Origin: Agromyces albus
GTDB taxonomy: Bacteria > Actinomycetota > Actinomycetes > Actinomycetales > Microbacteriaceae
Length of the DNA stretch: 54,780 bases
Direction of reading: 5' to 3'
Assembly (NCBI RefSeq): GCF_004134825.1
Contig: NZ_SDPN01000024.1
Span: forward strand, 1 to 54,780
Both the position numbers and the translations under genes were made by a program. Below the pieces are notes generated by a model. It had not been told where the DNA came from. It worked only from the letters and a program-made list of their open reading frames with translations, and did no database searches. Numbering within the stretch: the first letter of the stretch is position 1; each line of letters starts with the position of its first letter. Positions 43,109 to 51,176 of this stretch are shown piece after piece.

Positions 43109-44041
43109 TCAGGGGTCGAGGATGACCCGGACGCGCTCCACATCGTCACGGATGCGGTCGATGAGGTCGTCGATGTTCGTGAACGCGACCATTCCGCGGA
43201 TGCGGTCGACGAACTCCACGTCGACGACGTGGTCGTAGAGGTCGATCTCGCGATCGAGCACATACGCCTCGACCTGCTTCTTCGGGACCCCCTGGAACGT
43301 GGGATTGTTGCCGACCGAGATCGCCGCGGGATAGCGGGTGCCGGCGTCGGTGAGCCAGCCGGCGTACACGCCGTCGGCGGGGATGAGCCCCTCGGACTCG
43401 GGCGTGAGGTTCGCCGTGGGGAATCCGAGTTCTCGGCCGCGCGCCGCGCCGTGCACGACCATTCCGGACACCGTGGGCGTGTGGCCGAGCAGCTCGGCGG
43501 CATGCCGCACGTCGCCCTCGGCGAGGAGCTCGCGGATCCAGGTCGACGACACGCGCCGCTCCCCTTCGGGCCGCACGTCGTCGACGACCTCGACGGTGAA
43601 CCCGAACCGCTCGCCGAGCTCGGCGAGCAGGCGCACGTCGCCCGCGCCCCGCGCGCCATAGCGGAAGTCGCTGCCGACGAGCACCGACGTGGCGTGCAGC
43701 GCGTTGACGAGCACGCGCTCGACGAACTCCTCGGCCGGCACCGAGGCGAGCGCACGGTCGAAGGCGAGTAGCACGGTCGCGTCGACGCCCGTCGTCGCGA
43801 GGAGCTCGAGCTTCTGCCGCACGCTGACGAGCGCCTCCGGGCACTTCTCAGGGGCAAGGAGGGCGAGCGGGTTGCGATCGAACGTGACGACGACCGCCTT
43901 CACGTCGTCGGCATCGGCGATCGAGCGGAGCCTGCCGATGACCGCACGATGGCCCTGGTGCACACCGTCGAACTTGCCGATCGTGACCGCGGAGGGCCCG
44001 AAGCCGGCGGGGACCCCGTCGACGCCCTTGAACGTCTTCAC
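43109..44041 (-). CDS. ribF: Bifunctional riboflavin kinase/FAD synthetase
   Basis: 310 residues. The N-terminal FMN adenylyltransferase domain has TIGKFDGVHQGHRAVI (HxGH-type), VVTFDRNPLALL, GSDFRYGARGAG and VSSTWIRELLAEGDV; the C-terminal riboflavin kinase domain has RGRELGFPTANLTPESEGLIPADGVYAG and VEFVDRIRGM. It makes FMN and FAD. The GTG start overlaps the stop of the small membrane gene (GTGA). Part of the classic infB-rbfA-truB-ribF order, here interrupted. Confidence 0.95.
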   Translation of the reverse strand: MKTFKGVDGVPAGFGPSAVTIGKFDGVHQGHRAVIGRLRSIADADDVKAVVVTFDRNPLALLAPEKCPEALVSVRQKLELLATTGVDATVLLAFDRALASVPAEEFVERVLVNALHATSVLVGSDFRYGARGAGDVRLLAELGERFGFTVEVVDDVRPEGERRVSSTWIRELLAEGDVRHAAELLGHTPTVSGMVVHGAARGRELGFPTANLTPESEGLIPADGVYAGWLTDAGTRYPAAISVGNNPTFQGVPKKQVEAYVLDREIDLYDHVVDVEFVDRIRGMVAFTNIDDLIDRIRDDVERVRVILDP

Positions 44042-44484
44042 GCGGCATCCGCCTCGCCTCGAGCTGGGCGGTGCAGTGCGAGCCACCACATGCCGAGCAG
44101 CGGGAGCACGAGCGGGATGAACAGGTACCCGAAGCCGAACCACGACCAGACCGTCGCTTCAGGGAACAGCTCGGGAAACACGAAGCTCAGCGTTCCCACG
44201 ACGATGACGCCCGTGAACTCGAAGACGATCGTCGCCCAGGCGACGCCGTACCAGCCGCGCCCTGAGCGGATGAGGGCGACCGTCGCCACCACGTAGACGG
44301 CCGCAGCAAGCGCCGAGAGCGAGAACGCGAGCGGCGCCTCGTGGAATCTCTCGACGATCTGCACCAGGGAGCGGCCCACAGCGGCGAGCGCGAGCACGCC
44401 GTAGACGGTCACGAGCACGCGTCCGATGCCGCTCATCCGCCGCCCGCGATCGGAGTCGGGCCGGGCATTCCGCACGTCAGTCAT
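44038..44484 (-). CDS. Small four-helix membrane protein
   Basis: 148 residues with four hydrophobic segments (VLVTVYGVLALAAVG, FSLSALAAAVYVVATVALI, GVAWATIVFEFTGVIVVGTL, LFIPLVLPLLGMWWLAL). I recognise no characterised family. Coupled to ribF by a GTGA overlap, so co-expression is nearly certain. M17 is an alternative start that drops a charged N-terminal stretch. A GAGAAT hexamer lies 9 nt upstream of the ATG. Confidence 0.78.
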   Translation of the reverse strand: MTDVRNARPDSDRGRRMSGIGRVLVTVYGVLALAAVGRSLVQIVERFHEAPLAFSLSALAAAVYVVATVALIRSGRGWYGVAWATIVFEFTGVIVVGTLSFVFPELFPEATVWSWFGFGYLFIPLVLPLLGMWWLALHRPARGEADAA

Positions 44485-44509
44485 GTCGTTTCGATTCTCT
44501 CAGACGCAC

Positions 44510-44878
44510 TCACGCCTGCTGCACGGTCCAGATCTGGAACATGCGGTAGACCATCACGGCGACGGCGAGCGCGGCGACGCCGAGCACCACCGTGCTCCAG
44601 CGGTTGCGCTCGATGAGCGCCCAGAAGGCGGCAGCCGGCGGCAGCAGCAGTGCGCCGACGAGGTAGGTGTAGAACTCGAGGACGCTCCCGGTCGCGTGGT
44701 TGCCGGAGGCGGGCGCGGCGATCGCCACGATCAGTTGTGCGAGGAGCAACAGCTCCACGAGCGCGAGTGCGCCGAGCGCGAGGTCGTTCGGCACACGGCC
44801 CGCGAAGCCGAGCGCGAGGCAGAGCAGGCCCGCGGCGACCGCCACGCCGACCTGCACCCACATGAACCACTCGATCAC
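44510..44878 (-). CDS. Small membrane protein downstream of truB
   Basis: 122 residues, four hydrophobic segments (VQVGVAVAAGLLCLALGF, LALGALALVELLLLAQLIVAI, YLVGALLLPPAAAFWALI, VVLGVAALAVAVMVYRMF). No recognised family. GTG start overlaps the truB stop (GTGA) with GGAGG 8 nt upstream inside truB, so it is translationally coupled. With the gene at 44038 it forms a two-gene insertion between truB and ribF. Confidence 0.8.
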   Translation of the reverse strand: MIEWFMWVQVGVAVAAGLLCLALGFAGRVPNDLALGALALVELLLLAQLIVAIAAPASGNHATGSVLEFYTYLVGALLLPPAAAFWALIERNRWSTVVLGVAALAVAVMVYRMFQIWTVQQA

Positions 44879-45819
44879 TCTTCGGCCTCCTCGGCAGGGA
44901 ATCCCGTGACGACCTTGAGCTGGGTGCCTCGGCGCTCGACGATCGCGATGAGCCGGTCGCCCGGGGCGATGGCGGCGATCGCAGCGTCGTGCTGATTGCC
45001 GTCGGATGACACGGGGTCGGTCGGGATCGCGCCGGAGGAGGCGCTGGGCGGCGCGTCGATGCGCTTGCCGTGCCGGAGGTCGACGGCCTGCGCCTCGGTG
45101 ACGTCGATGACGGGCAGTGCTCGCCGTGCGGCATCCGCCGGGCTCATGAGGTGCCGTGCGACGTCGAAGCCCTCGAGCTCGCCGGCTTCGTCGACACCGA
45201 ACCGGCCGATGCGCGTTCGGCGGAGCGCCGTGAGGTGGCCGCCCGTGCCGAGCGCGGCACCGAGATCGCGTGCGAGGGCGCGCACGTAGGTGCCCGAGGA
45301 GCACTCCACCCGCACGTCGAGGTCGATGAAGCCGTCACCGTCGCGCCGACCGACCGATTCGAACGCCGAGACCGTCACTCGCCGCGGCGACAACTCGACG
45401 ACCTCACCGTCGCGAACGCGCTGGTAGGCGCGCTTGCCGGCGACCTTGATCGCGCTCACGGCGCTCGGAACCTGGTCGATCGCACCCGTGAGCGCCTCGA
45501 TGCCGTGACCGATCGCCGCATCGGTGGCGGCGGCGAGCGCGTCGGCGGATGCCGCGACGAGCGGCTCGCCCTCGGCGTCGTCGGTCGTGGTGTCCCACCC
45601 GAGCCGGATCGTCGCGAGGTATTCCTTGTCGAGCCCGACGAGGTAGTGCAAGAGGCGCGTCGCGCTGTCGACCCCGAGCACGAGGAGGCCGGTGGCCATC
45701 GGATCGAGCGTGCCCGCGTGACCGATCTTGCGCGTGCCGGCGAGGCGGCGCATGCGCGAGACGACGTCGTGGCTCGTGATTCCCTGCGGCTTGTCGACGA
45801 GGAGGATGCCGCTGTTCAC
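44875..45819 (-). CDS. truB: tRNA pseudouridine(55) synthase
   Basis: 314 residues. GILLVDKPQGITSHDVV and the catalytic Asp39 in IGHAGTLDPMATGLLVL are diagnostic; DQVPSAVSAIKVAGKRAYQRVRDG and CSSGTYVRALARDLG follow. It makes Psi55 in the T-loop of tRNA. The C-terminal part carries a low-complexity insert (PPSASSGAIPTDPVSS) before a final beta domain. GTG start, leaderless. Confidence 0.94.
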   Translation of the reverse strand: MNSGILLVDKPQGITSHDVVSRMRRLAGTRKIGHAGTLDPMATGLLVLGVDSATRLLHYLVGLDKEYLATIRLGWDTTTDDAEGEPLVAASADALAAATDAAIGHGIEALTGAIDQVPSAVSAIKVAGKRAYQRVRDGEVVELSPRRVTVSAFESVGRRDGDGFIDLDVRVECSSGTYVRALARDLGAALGTGGHLTALRRTRIGRFGVDEAGELEGFDVARHLMSPADAARRALPVIDVTEAQAVDLRHGKRIDAPPSASSGAIPTDPVSSDGNQHDAAIAAIAPGDRLIAIVERRGTQLKVVTGFPAEEAEE

Positions 45820-45826
45820 GCGGTAC

Positions 45827-45832
45827 AGGCTA
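45827..45832 (-). promoter_or_regulatory. -10 element of leaderless truB
   Basis: TAGCCT on the minus strand, 7 nt before the GTG at 45819. Shows truB has a promoter of its own here, apart from infB-rbfA. Confidence 0.6.
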
Positions 45833-45855
45833 ACAGTCGGCCACGCCGCGGGGCC

Positions 45856-45861
45856 TACGCT
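45856..45861 (+). promoter_or_regulatory. -10 element of leaderless panE-like gene
   Basis: TACGCT followed by 6 nt and the GTG at 45868; 23 bp from the divergent truB -10. Confidence 0.6.
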
Positions 45862-45867
45862 GGGTCG

Positions 45868-46860
45868 GTGAGGATCGGCATCATCGGCGCAGGTGCGCTC
45901 GGCGGGACATTCGCGGCACTGCTCGCCCGCGCAGGGCACGACGTCGAGGTGACGGCTCGCGGATCGGGCCTTGCCGCGATCCTGGCCGACGGCATACGGC
46001 TGACCGGCGGATTCGGAGACGCGCACGCGCGAGTCGACGCCGGCGAGGTGCTGCGCGTGCGCCCCGACCTCGTGCTCGTGTGCACGAAGGCGCAGGATGC
46101 CGAGGCCGCCATCTCGGCGAATGCGGCCGTCATCGACGGCGTCCCGGTCGTCATCGTGCAGAACGGACTCGACGGCGTCGCGATCGCCGAACGGCTCCTG
46201 CCCCGTTCGTCGTGCATGGGCGTGCTCTCGATCATCGCCGCGAACTACACCGAACCCGGGGTCGTGCGGGTGACGACTCGAGCGACGAGCTACCTCGGAC
46301 GCGGCGACGGGCCGCCCGACGCCGAGTGCATTCGTATCGCGGCGATCCTCTCCGACGCCGTGCCCGTCGTCGCGATCGGCGGCTTCCGCGGCGCGCAGTG
46401 GTCGAAGCTCGTCGTCAACATGGTGAACGCAGTGCCCACGATCGTCGGTCGGAGCGTGCAGGAGGTCATCGACGATCGTCGGCTCCGCCGCGTCGTCACC
46501 GCGTCGATGCGCGAGACCGTGCGGGTGGGAATGGCGCGCGGAGTGCGGTTCGGGGCCGTGCAGGGTCTCGGCGACGTGCGGCTGCGCCTCTTCGCCCGCC
46601 TCCCGCTCGCCATCGGGCAAGTGCTGCCCTGGCTCATGCGCGTGCGGATGGGCGATGTGCCGAACCTCGGCTCGACCCAGCAGAGCATTCGGCGCGGGCA
46701 GCCAACCGAGATCGACTTCCTGAACGGGGCCGTCGTGCGCGAGGCATCCGTCGCCGGCATGGACGCCCCGGTCAACCGTGCGCTCACCGCGCTCGTGCAC
46801 GAGGTCGAGCAGCACGGGGCGCTGCCCGTCAAGCGAGTGCTCGAGCTCGCCCCTCGCTGA
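45868..46860 (+). CDS. Ketopantoate reductase-family protein (2-dehydropantoate 2-reductase)
   Basis: 330 residues. N-terminal Rossmann fold IGIIGAGALGGTFAALLARAGHDV, then VLVCTKAQDAEAAI, IVQNGLDG and the ApbA catalytic lysine region QWSKLVVNMVNAVPTI, followed by a helical C-domain. Would reduce 2-dehydropantoate to pantoate with NADPH for CoA synthesis. Several paralogues with other substrates exist in Actinobacteria, so the panE assignment is not certain. Confidence 0.85.
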   Translation: MRIGIIGAGALGGTFAALLARAGHDVEVTARGSGLAAILADGIRLTGGFGDAHARVDAGEVLRVRPDLVLVCTKAQDAEAAISANAAVIDGVPVVIVQNGLDGVAIAERLLPRSSCMGVLSIIAANYTEPGVVRVTTRATSYLGRGDGPPDAECIRIAAILSDAVPVVAIGGFRGAQWSKLVVNMVNAVPTIVGRSVQEVIDDRRLRRVVTASMRETVRVGMARGVRFGAVQGLGDVRLRLFARLPLAIGQVLPWLMRVRMGDVPNLGSTQQSIRRGQPTEIDFLNGAVVREASVAGMDAPVNRALTALVHEVEQHGALPVKRVLELAPR

Positions 46861-46883
46861 GACGCGCGACCCGCCGACGCCGA

Positions 46884-46908
46884 AGGGGCCCGGCGAACCG
46901 GACCCCCT
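46884..46908. terminator. Hairpin between panE-like gene and surface-protein gene
   Basis: GGGG-C-CCGG / CCGG-A-CCCC stem closed by a CGAA loop, between convergent genes. Confidence 0.65.
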
Positions 46909-46924
46909 CGAGTCGTTCGGAGAA

Positions 46925-47854
46925 CTATGCGCGGCGGCGTCGCACCCACGTCACGGCGAGCAGGGCAAGGCCTGCAACGGCGAGCAGCGCAGCGACGATG
47001 CCGATGGGTCCACCGTCGAAGCCCGTGGCGGCGAGGCCGGTCGCGGCGGTCGACGTGGCGGTGGTGGAGGCATTGCCGGTTCCGCTGCCCGTCGAAGGCG
47101 GCGCGCAGTCGAGGGTCACGGCCGGGTAGGCGAGGTCGACCGTCAGTTCGGGATTCACGACGAGCGTGACCTCGGTGAGGTCACGGGTCCAGGCGAAGTT
47201 CTCGTCGGTGACGACCCACTCGCCGTCGACGAACGCCCAGCCGGGCCATCCGGTCGGGGTCACGCCGTCTTCGGCGACCGTGGCGCCCGGCCACAGGGCT
47301 TTGCCCGACAGCTTGCCGTCGACGAGCGTGCCGAGCTCGATCGTCTCGGTGTTCGTGCCGTCGGTGAAGACGAGCGAGACGAGGTCGGTCGCCACCACCC
47401 CATCGGGGTCGTTCAAGACGACGTCGTAGACGATCCACGGCGCATTCGTGACGCACTCACCGGCGAGCGAGCCCGTGAGCGTCGGCTCGATGAACGAACC
47501 GTCGACATAGCTCACCGACCAGTGGCTCACCGAGTCCTTGTCGGGGTGGGCGAACTCGATCTCCGCTGCTGGGGGGACCACGTCGTAGTAGTACGCGACG
47601 GTGCCGGATTTCACGCAGTAGCCGTCGATGAGCTGGCCGTAGGGCGCCGTGGCGGTGACGGTGGCCGGGTCGCCCTCAGTGTCTACCTTGCCGGAATCGA
47701 GGCCGATGCAGTTGTCGGTGCTGGAGCTCGACTGGACGGACAGGCTCGGGTCTTCGACGAGCACGGCGTTCGCCGGCAGCGCTGCCCCGGCGAGCGATAA
47801 GGCGAGAACGCCGGCGGTTGCGGCCGCGGCGAAAATGGCGCGAGGGATCCTCAT
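46925..47854 (-). CDS. Sortase-anchored (LAATG) surface protein
   Basis: 309 residues. Signal peptide 1-30 ending ALPANA, an extracellular part with four cysteines and no recognised domain, a Ser/Thr/Ala linker, then the sorting signal LAATG at 274-278, a hydrophobic segment and the RRRR tail. LAxTG is the class E sortase motif of high-GC Gram-positives. No sortase gene is in the window. ATG with AGGAGA 6 nt upstream. Confidence 0.87.
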   Translation of the reverse strand: MRIPRAIFAAAATAGVLALSLAGAALPANAVLVEDPSLSVQSSSSTDNCIGLDSGKVDTEGDPATVTATAPYGQLIDGYCVKSGTVAYYYDVVPPAAEIEFAHPDKDSVSHWSVSYVDGSFIEPTLTGSLAGECVTNAPWIVYDVVLNDPDGVVATDLVSLVFTDGTNTETIELGTLVDGKLSGKALWPGATVAEDGVTPTGWPGWAFVDGEWVVTDENFAWTRDLTEVTLVVNPELTVDLAYPAVTLDCAPPSTGSGTGNASTTATSTAATGLAATGFDGGPIGIVAALLAVAGLALLAVTWVRRRRA

Positions 47855-48087
47855 GGGTTCTCCTGATAGGTCGGGCGAAGGGCTCGGCACATCAGTCGAA
47901 ACAGCGGCGGGTAGGGTGGCGCGTTCTGGCGCGCGGATACCGGCGATGCGGTGGGTGCCGCGTTTCGGGGATGGGCCATGCCGTGCTTGGGGGCGGGCAG
48001 TGGCACCAGTATGCCCGATCGCAGCGGGCGACGCAGCCGATTGTCCACACTCACGACGGGAGCGGTCCACAAGAGACGCCTTTCGCG

Positions 48088-48690
48088 TCAGCAGCTGTCG
48101 AAAAACCTGCGTCGTGGGTGTTCGGGATCGCTGTTGTCGACGACGGCGGATGCCGCGGTGCGCGGGTCGCCGTCGGCGTAGGCGAGCTGGTCGGCGGGGT
48201 CGACGGGGTCGCCGTCGAGCGCGATCCGGAAATCCCACAGCCCCGCCAGCCGGTCGCGCAGCACGAACCTGCCATCGAGCACGAGGATGGCGTCATGAGG
48301 GCCCGTCAGCCACTTCGGCTCCACCCACGCGTCGCGAGTTGGATCGTACACGCGCGTCACGAAGGCCGTCGAACCGCCGAGGCGGAACGGCTCGACGAGC
48401 ACGCGGCGCAGCGCCGACTCGTCGAAGCCGTGGGCGTAGTACCGGGCAGGCGTGTCGGCGCCGAATGCTGCTTGGGCGGCACGCGAGCGGTGGAAGCCCT
48501 CGATGCTCGCGCGGAACACGGCGAGCTCGCGTTCCCTGAAGACTGCCGCGAGGTCGTCTCCGAACGCGGTCTTGCCGCTGTGCAGCGGGCCGTCGATCGC
48601 CACGATCACGCGGCCATGCCCGTGGTGCTGGAAGATCTCGTCGGCCAGCGCCCTGAGGAACGTGACGCGAGGCGTGGTGACGAGGCGCAT
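48088..48690 (-). CDS. Uridine kinase-like P-loop NTPase
   Basis: 200 residues. The Walker A motif is VIVAIDGPLHSGKTAF; FRASIEGFHRSRAAQAAFG is the substrate region (a DGFH-like motif in uridine kinases), and DAILVLDGRFVLRDRLAGLWDF the Walker B region. The family phosphorylates nucleosides or pantothenate-like substrates; specificity is not evident. Leaderless ATG, divergent from mutY with the same TAGGCT hexamer. Confidence 0.8.
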   Translation of the reverse strand: MRLVTTPRVTFLRALADEIFQHHGHGRVIVAIDGPLHSGKTAFGDDLAAVFRERELAVFRASIEGFHRSRAAQAAFGADTPARYYAHGFDESALRRVLVEPFRLGGSTAFVTRVYDPTRDAWVEPKWLTGPHDAILVLDGRFVLRDRLAGLWDFRIALDGDPVDPADQLAYADGDPRTAASAVVDNSDPEHPRRRFFDSC

Positions 48691-48696
48691 GAGCCG

Positions 48697-48702
48697 AGCC
48701 TA
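48697..48702 (-). promoter_or_regulatory. -10 element of leaderless uridine kinase-like gene
   Basis: TAGGCT on the minus strand, 6 nt before the ATG at 48690. Confidence 0.6.
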
Positions 48703-48726
48703 TCCTCGCGACATCCGCACTCGACA

Positions 48727-48732
48727 TAGGCT
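48727..48732 (+). promoter_or_regulatory. -10 element of leaderless mutY
   Basis: TAGGCT followed by 7 nt and the ATG at 48740. Confidence 0.6.
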
Positions 48733-48739
48733 GGAGAGC

Positions 48740-49630
48740 ATGCCGAGCGAGACCGCCACGTCGATCGCCGGCACCCTTCACGATTGGTTCGCGGATGCCG
48801 CGCGGCCGCTGCCGTGGCGTGCAGCCGACGTGTCGCCGTGGGCGGTGCTCGTGAGCGAGTTCATGCTGCAGCAGACCCAGGTCGCCAGGGTGCTCCCGCG
48901 CTGGGAGGCGTGGATCACCCGTTGGCCCACGCCCGCGCGCCTCGCCGCCGAGCCGCCTTCCGAGGCGGTGCGGGCATGGGACCGCCTCGGCTACCCCCGG
49001 CGCGCGTTGTGGCTGCACCGCGCGGCCGCCGAGATCGTCGAGCGGCATGGCGGCGAGGTTCCCCACGACCTCGAGGCACTGCTCGCATTGCAGGGCGTCG
49101 GCCCCTACACGGCTCGCGCCGTCGCCGCGTTCGCCTTCGGCCTGCGGCATCCGGTCGTCGACACCAACACCAGGCGGGTGATCGCGCGTGCCGTCGCGGG
49201 TCAGGCCGAGGCCGCTCCCCCATCGGTCGCGCGCGACCTCGCGGCGATGGGGGCGATGCTGCCGGCGGATGCAGGTGAGGCCCGCGTGTTCAACGCGGCG
49301 ACGATGGAGCTCGGCGCCACCGTGTGCACGGCGCGAACGCCACGGTGCGACGAGTGCCCCATCAGTTCGCAGTGCGCGTGGCGTGCCGCCGGGTACCCGG
49401 CCTACACGGGCGCCCGCAAGGCGGTGCAGGCACGCTTCGAGGGCTCAGACCGCCAGGTGCGTGGCCTCGTGATGCGGGAGCTGCGAGCAGCGCACCGACC
49501 GGTGTCGCGCGCCGAGCTCGAGCGCACCTGGCCCGATACCGCGCAGCTCGATCGTGCGATCGCCGGACTCCTCGCCGACGGGCTCGCGGTCTCCGACGGC
49601 GACGACGCCTTCGGCCTGCCCCAGTCGTGA
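48740..49630 (+). CDS. mutY: A/G-specific adenine glycosylase
   Basis: 296 residues. Glu40 in VSEFMLQQTQV and Asp141 in VVDTNTRRV are the catalytic pair; LQGVGPYTARAVAAFAF is the helix-hairpin-helix; Cys196, Cys203, Cys206 and Cys212 (C-X6-C-X2-C-X5-C) hold the 4Fe-4S cluster. The long Nudix-like C-terminal 8-oxoG domain of E. coli MutY is replaced by a short domain of about 75 residues, usual in Actinobacteria. It removes A mispaired with 8-oxoG and complements the Nudix enzyme at 25374. Confidence 0.93.
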   Translation: MPSETATSIAGTLHDWFADAARPLPWRAADVSPWAVLVSEFMLQQTQVARVLPRWEAWITRWPTPARLAAEPPSEAVRAWDRLGYPRRALWLHRAAAEIVERHGGEVPHDLEALLALQGVGPYTARAVAAFAFGLRHPVVDTNTRRVIARAVAGQAEAAPPSVARDLAAMGAMLPADAGEARVFNAATMELGATVCTARTPRCDECPISSQCAWRAAGYPAYTGARKAVQARFEGSDRQVRGLVMRELRAAHRPVSRAELERTWPDTAQLDRAIAGLLADGLAVSDGDDAFGLPQS

Positions 49631-49655
49631 GTTCACGCACGAGCCGCGCGCAGAC

Positions 49656-49677
49656 GCCCCGGCCGCGTGGCCGGGGC
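49656..49677. terminator. Hairpin between mutY and MFS gene
   Basis: Perfect 9-bp stem GCCCCGGCC / GGCCGGGGC with loop GCGT, between convergent genes. Confidence 0.7.
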
Positions 49678-49688
49678 ATCCGCTCACC

Positions 49689-51065
49689 TCAAGATGCGTT
49701 CGACTCGAGCGCCGCCATGCGTTCCCGGTCGGATGCGTCGACATCGCGCAGGTCGAGCCCCCGTGTCTCCCGGGCCGCGGCGACCGCGACGAGGGTGATG
49801 GCGCACGCGATGAGCACGTAGACGGCGACGGGCACACTCGAACCGAATTGCGACAGCAGCGTCGTCGCGATGATCGGCGCGAGCGAGCCGGCGAAGATCG
49901 ACGTGACCTGGTAGCCGAGCGAGACGCCCGAGTAGCGCATCCTGGTCGGGAACATCTCGGCCATGATCGCCGGCTGGCCTGCGTACATCGCGGCGTGGAA
50001 GACGAGGCCGATCGAGATCGCCGCCCAGATGATCACGGGCTGTGCCGTGCTCATCAGCGGGAAGGCGAAGAACGCCCACGTCGCGCCGAGCGCTGCGCCC
50101 GCCGCGTAGACCGGCCGTCGGCCGATGCGGTCGGCGAGCCGGCCGAAGACCGGGATCACGAGGAAGTGCACGAAGTGCGCGCCGACGAGCAGCAGCAGCG
50201 TGTTCGTCGTGCCCTCCTTCACCACTTGCGTGAGGTAGACGATCGAGAACGTCACCACGACGTAGTACAGGATGTTCTCGCCCACTCGCAGGCCCATCGC
50301 CGTGATGACGCCCCTCGGATAACGGCGCAGCACCTCGAAGACGCCGTACGACACGGCCTTCGCGGCTTCACGTTCGGCTTGCATCTCGAGGAAGATCGGC
50401 GCATCCGTGATCTTCGTCCGGATGTACCAGCCGATGAGCACGATGACCGCCGAGAGCCAGAACGCAACGCGCCATCCCCACCCGAGGAAGGCCTCCTGCG
50501 TGAGCGTCGCCGAGAGCACGAAGAGCACGAGGGTCGCGAGCAGGTTGCCGACCGGCACCGCGGCCTGCGGCCAGCTCGCCCAGAACCCGCGCGAACGCGC
50601 CGGGCTGTGCTCGGCGACGAGCAGTACCGCCCCGCCCCATTCGCCGCCGATGGCGAAGCCCTGCAGGAACCGCAGGAACACGAGGAGCGCGGGCGCGGCG
50701 ACGCCGATCTGCGCGTAGGTCGGCAGGCAGCCCATGAGGAAGGTCGCGACGCCCACGAGGATGATGCTGAACTGCAGCAGGCGCTTGCGACCGTACTTGT
50801 CGCCGAAGTGGCCGAAGACGATGCCGCCGAGCGGGCGCGCGATGAATCCCACGGCGTACGTGAGGAAGGCGGCGATGATCCCGCTCAGCGGATCGTCGGA
50901 CGGCGGGAAGAACGCGGTGCCGAAGACGAGCGTGGCCGCCGAGGCGTAGAGGAAGAACTCGTACCACTCGACGACGGTGCCCGCCATCGAGGCGGTGACG
51001 ACTCGCCTGAGTCCTGAGGGCGGCGCGGCGGGCGTCTGCGCCTCGCCGACACGGGTCTGGGTCAT
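49689..51065 (-). CDS. MHS-family MFS transporter (shikimate/dicarboxylate-type)
   Basis: 458 residues, 12 membrane segments. MAGTVVEWYEFFLYASAATLVF, RPLGGIVFGHFGDKYGRKRLL and RFLQGFAIGGEWGGAVLLVAEHSP are diagnostic of the metabolite:H+ symporter family (ShiA, KgtP, ProP). Imports an organic acid or osmolyte; the substrate is unknown. AAAGGAG 8 nt before the ATG. Divergent from a LysR regulator, its likely controller. Confidence 0.9.
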   Translation of the reverse strand: MTQTRVGEAQTPAAPPSGLRRVVTASMAGTVVEWYEFFLYASAATLVFGTAFFPPSDDPLSGIIAAFLTYAVGFIARPLGGIVFGHFGDKYGRKRLLQFSIILVGVATFLMGCLPTYAQIGVAAPALLVFLRFLQGFAIGGEWGGAVLLVAEHSPARSRGFWASWPQAAVPVGNLLATLVLFVLSATLTQEAFLGWGWRVAFWLSAVIVLIGWYIRTKITDAPIFLEMQAEREAAKAVSYGVFEVLRRYPRGVITAMGLRVGENILYYVVVTFSIVYLTQVVKEGTTNTLLLLVGAHFVHFLVIPVFGRLADRIGRRPVYAAGAALGATWAFFAFPLMSTAQPVIIWAAISIGLVFHAAMYAGQPAIMAEMFPTRMRYSGVSLGYQVTSIFAGSLAPIIATTLLSQFGSSVPVAVYVLIACAITLVAVAAARETRGLDLRDVDASDRERMAALESNAS

Positions 51066-51161
51066 CCGATGCTCCTTTGCATAGATCGACGCATTCGCGT
51101 CATCGCCTGAGTATGGCTGCATCGATCCGCACATCCAATGACGAAAGTCGCACGTGGAATG

Positions 51162-51173
51162 TGCAAGTATGCA
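51162..51173. promoter_or_regulatory. Candidate LysR-associated dyad
   Basis: TGCA-AGTA-TGCA overlapping the LysR-gene -10, in the 111-bp divergent region. LysR proteins typically repress their own promoter from such an overlap. Confidence 0.35.
51165..51170 (+). promoter_or_regulatory. -10 element of leaderless LysR gene
   Basis: AAGTAT (A2 and T6 conserved, T1 replaced) followed by 6 nt and the ATG at 51177. Confidence 0.4.
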
Positions 51174-51176
51174 GAA

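Noticed and set aside
51063..51071. Third CATCCGATG, at the MFS start codon, as another GntR operator
   Set aside because: Only the 9-bp core matches, it overlaps the start codon, and GGATG words are abundant in this genome, so chance is the better explanation.
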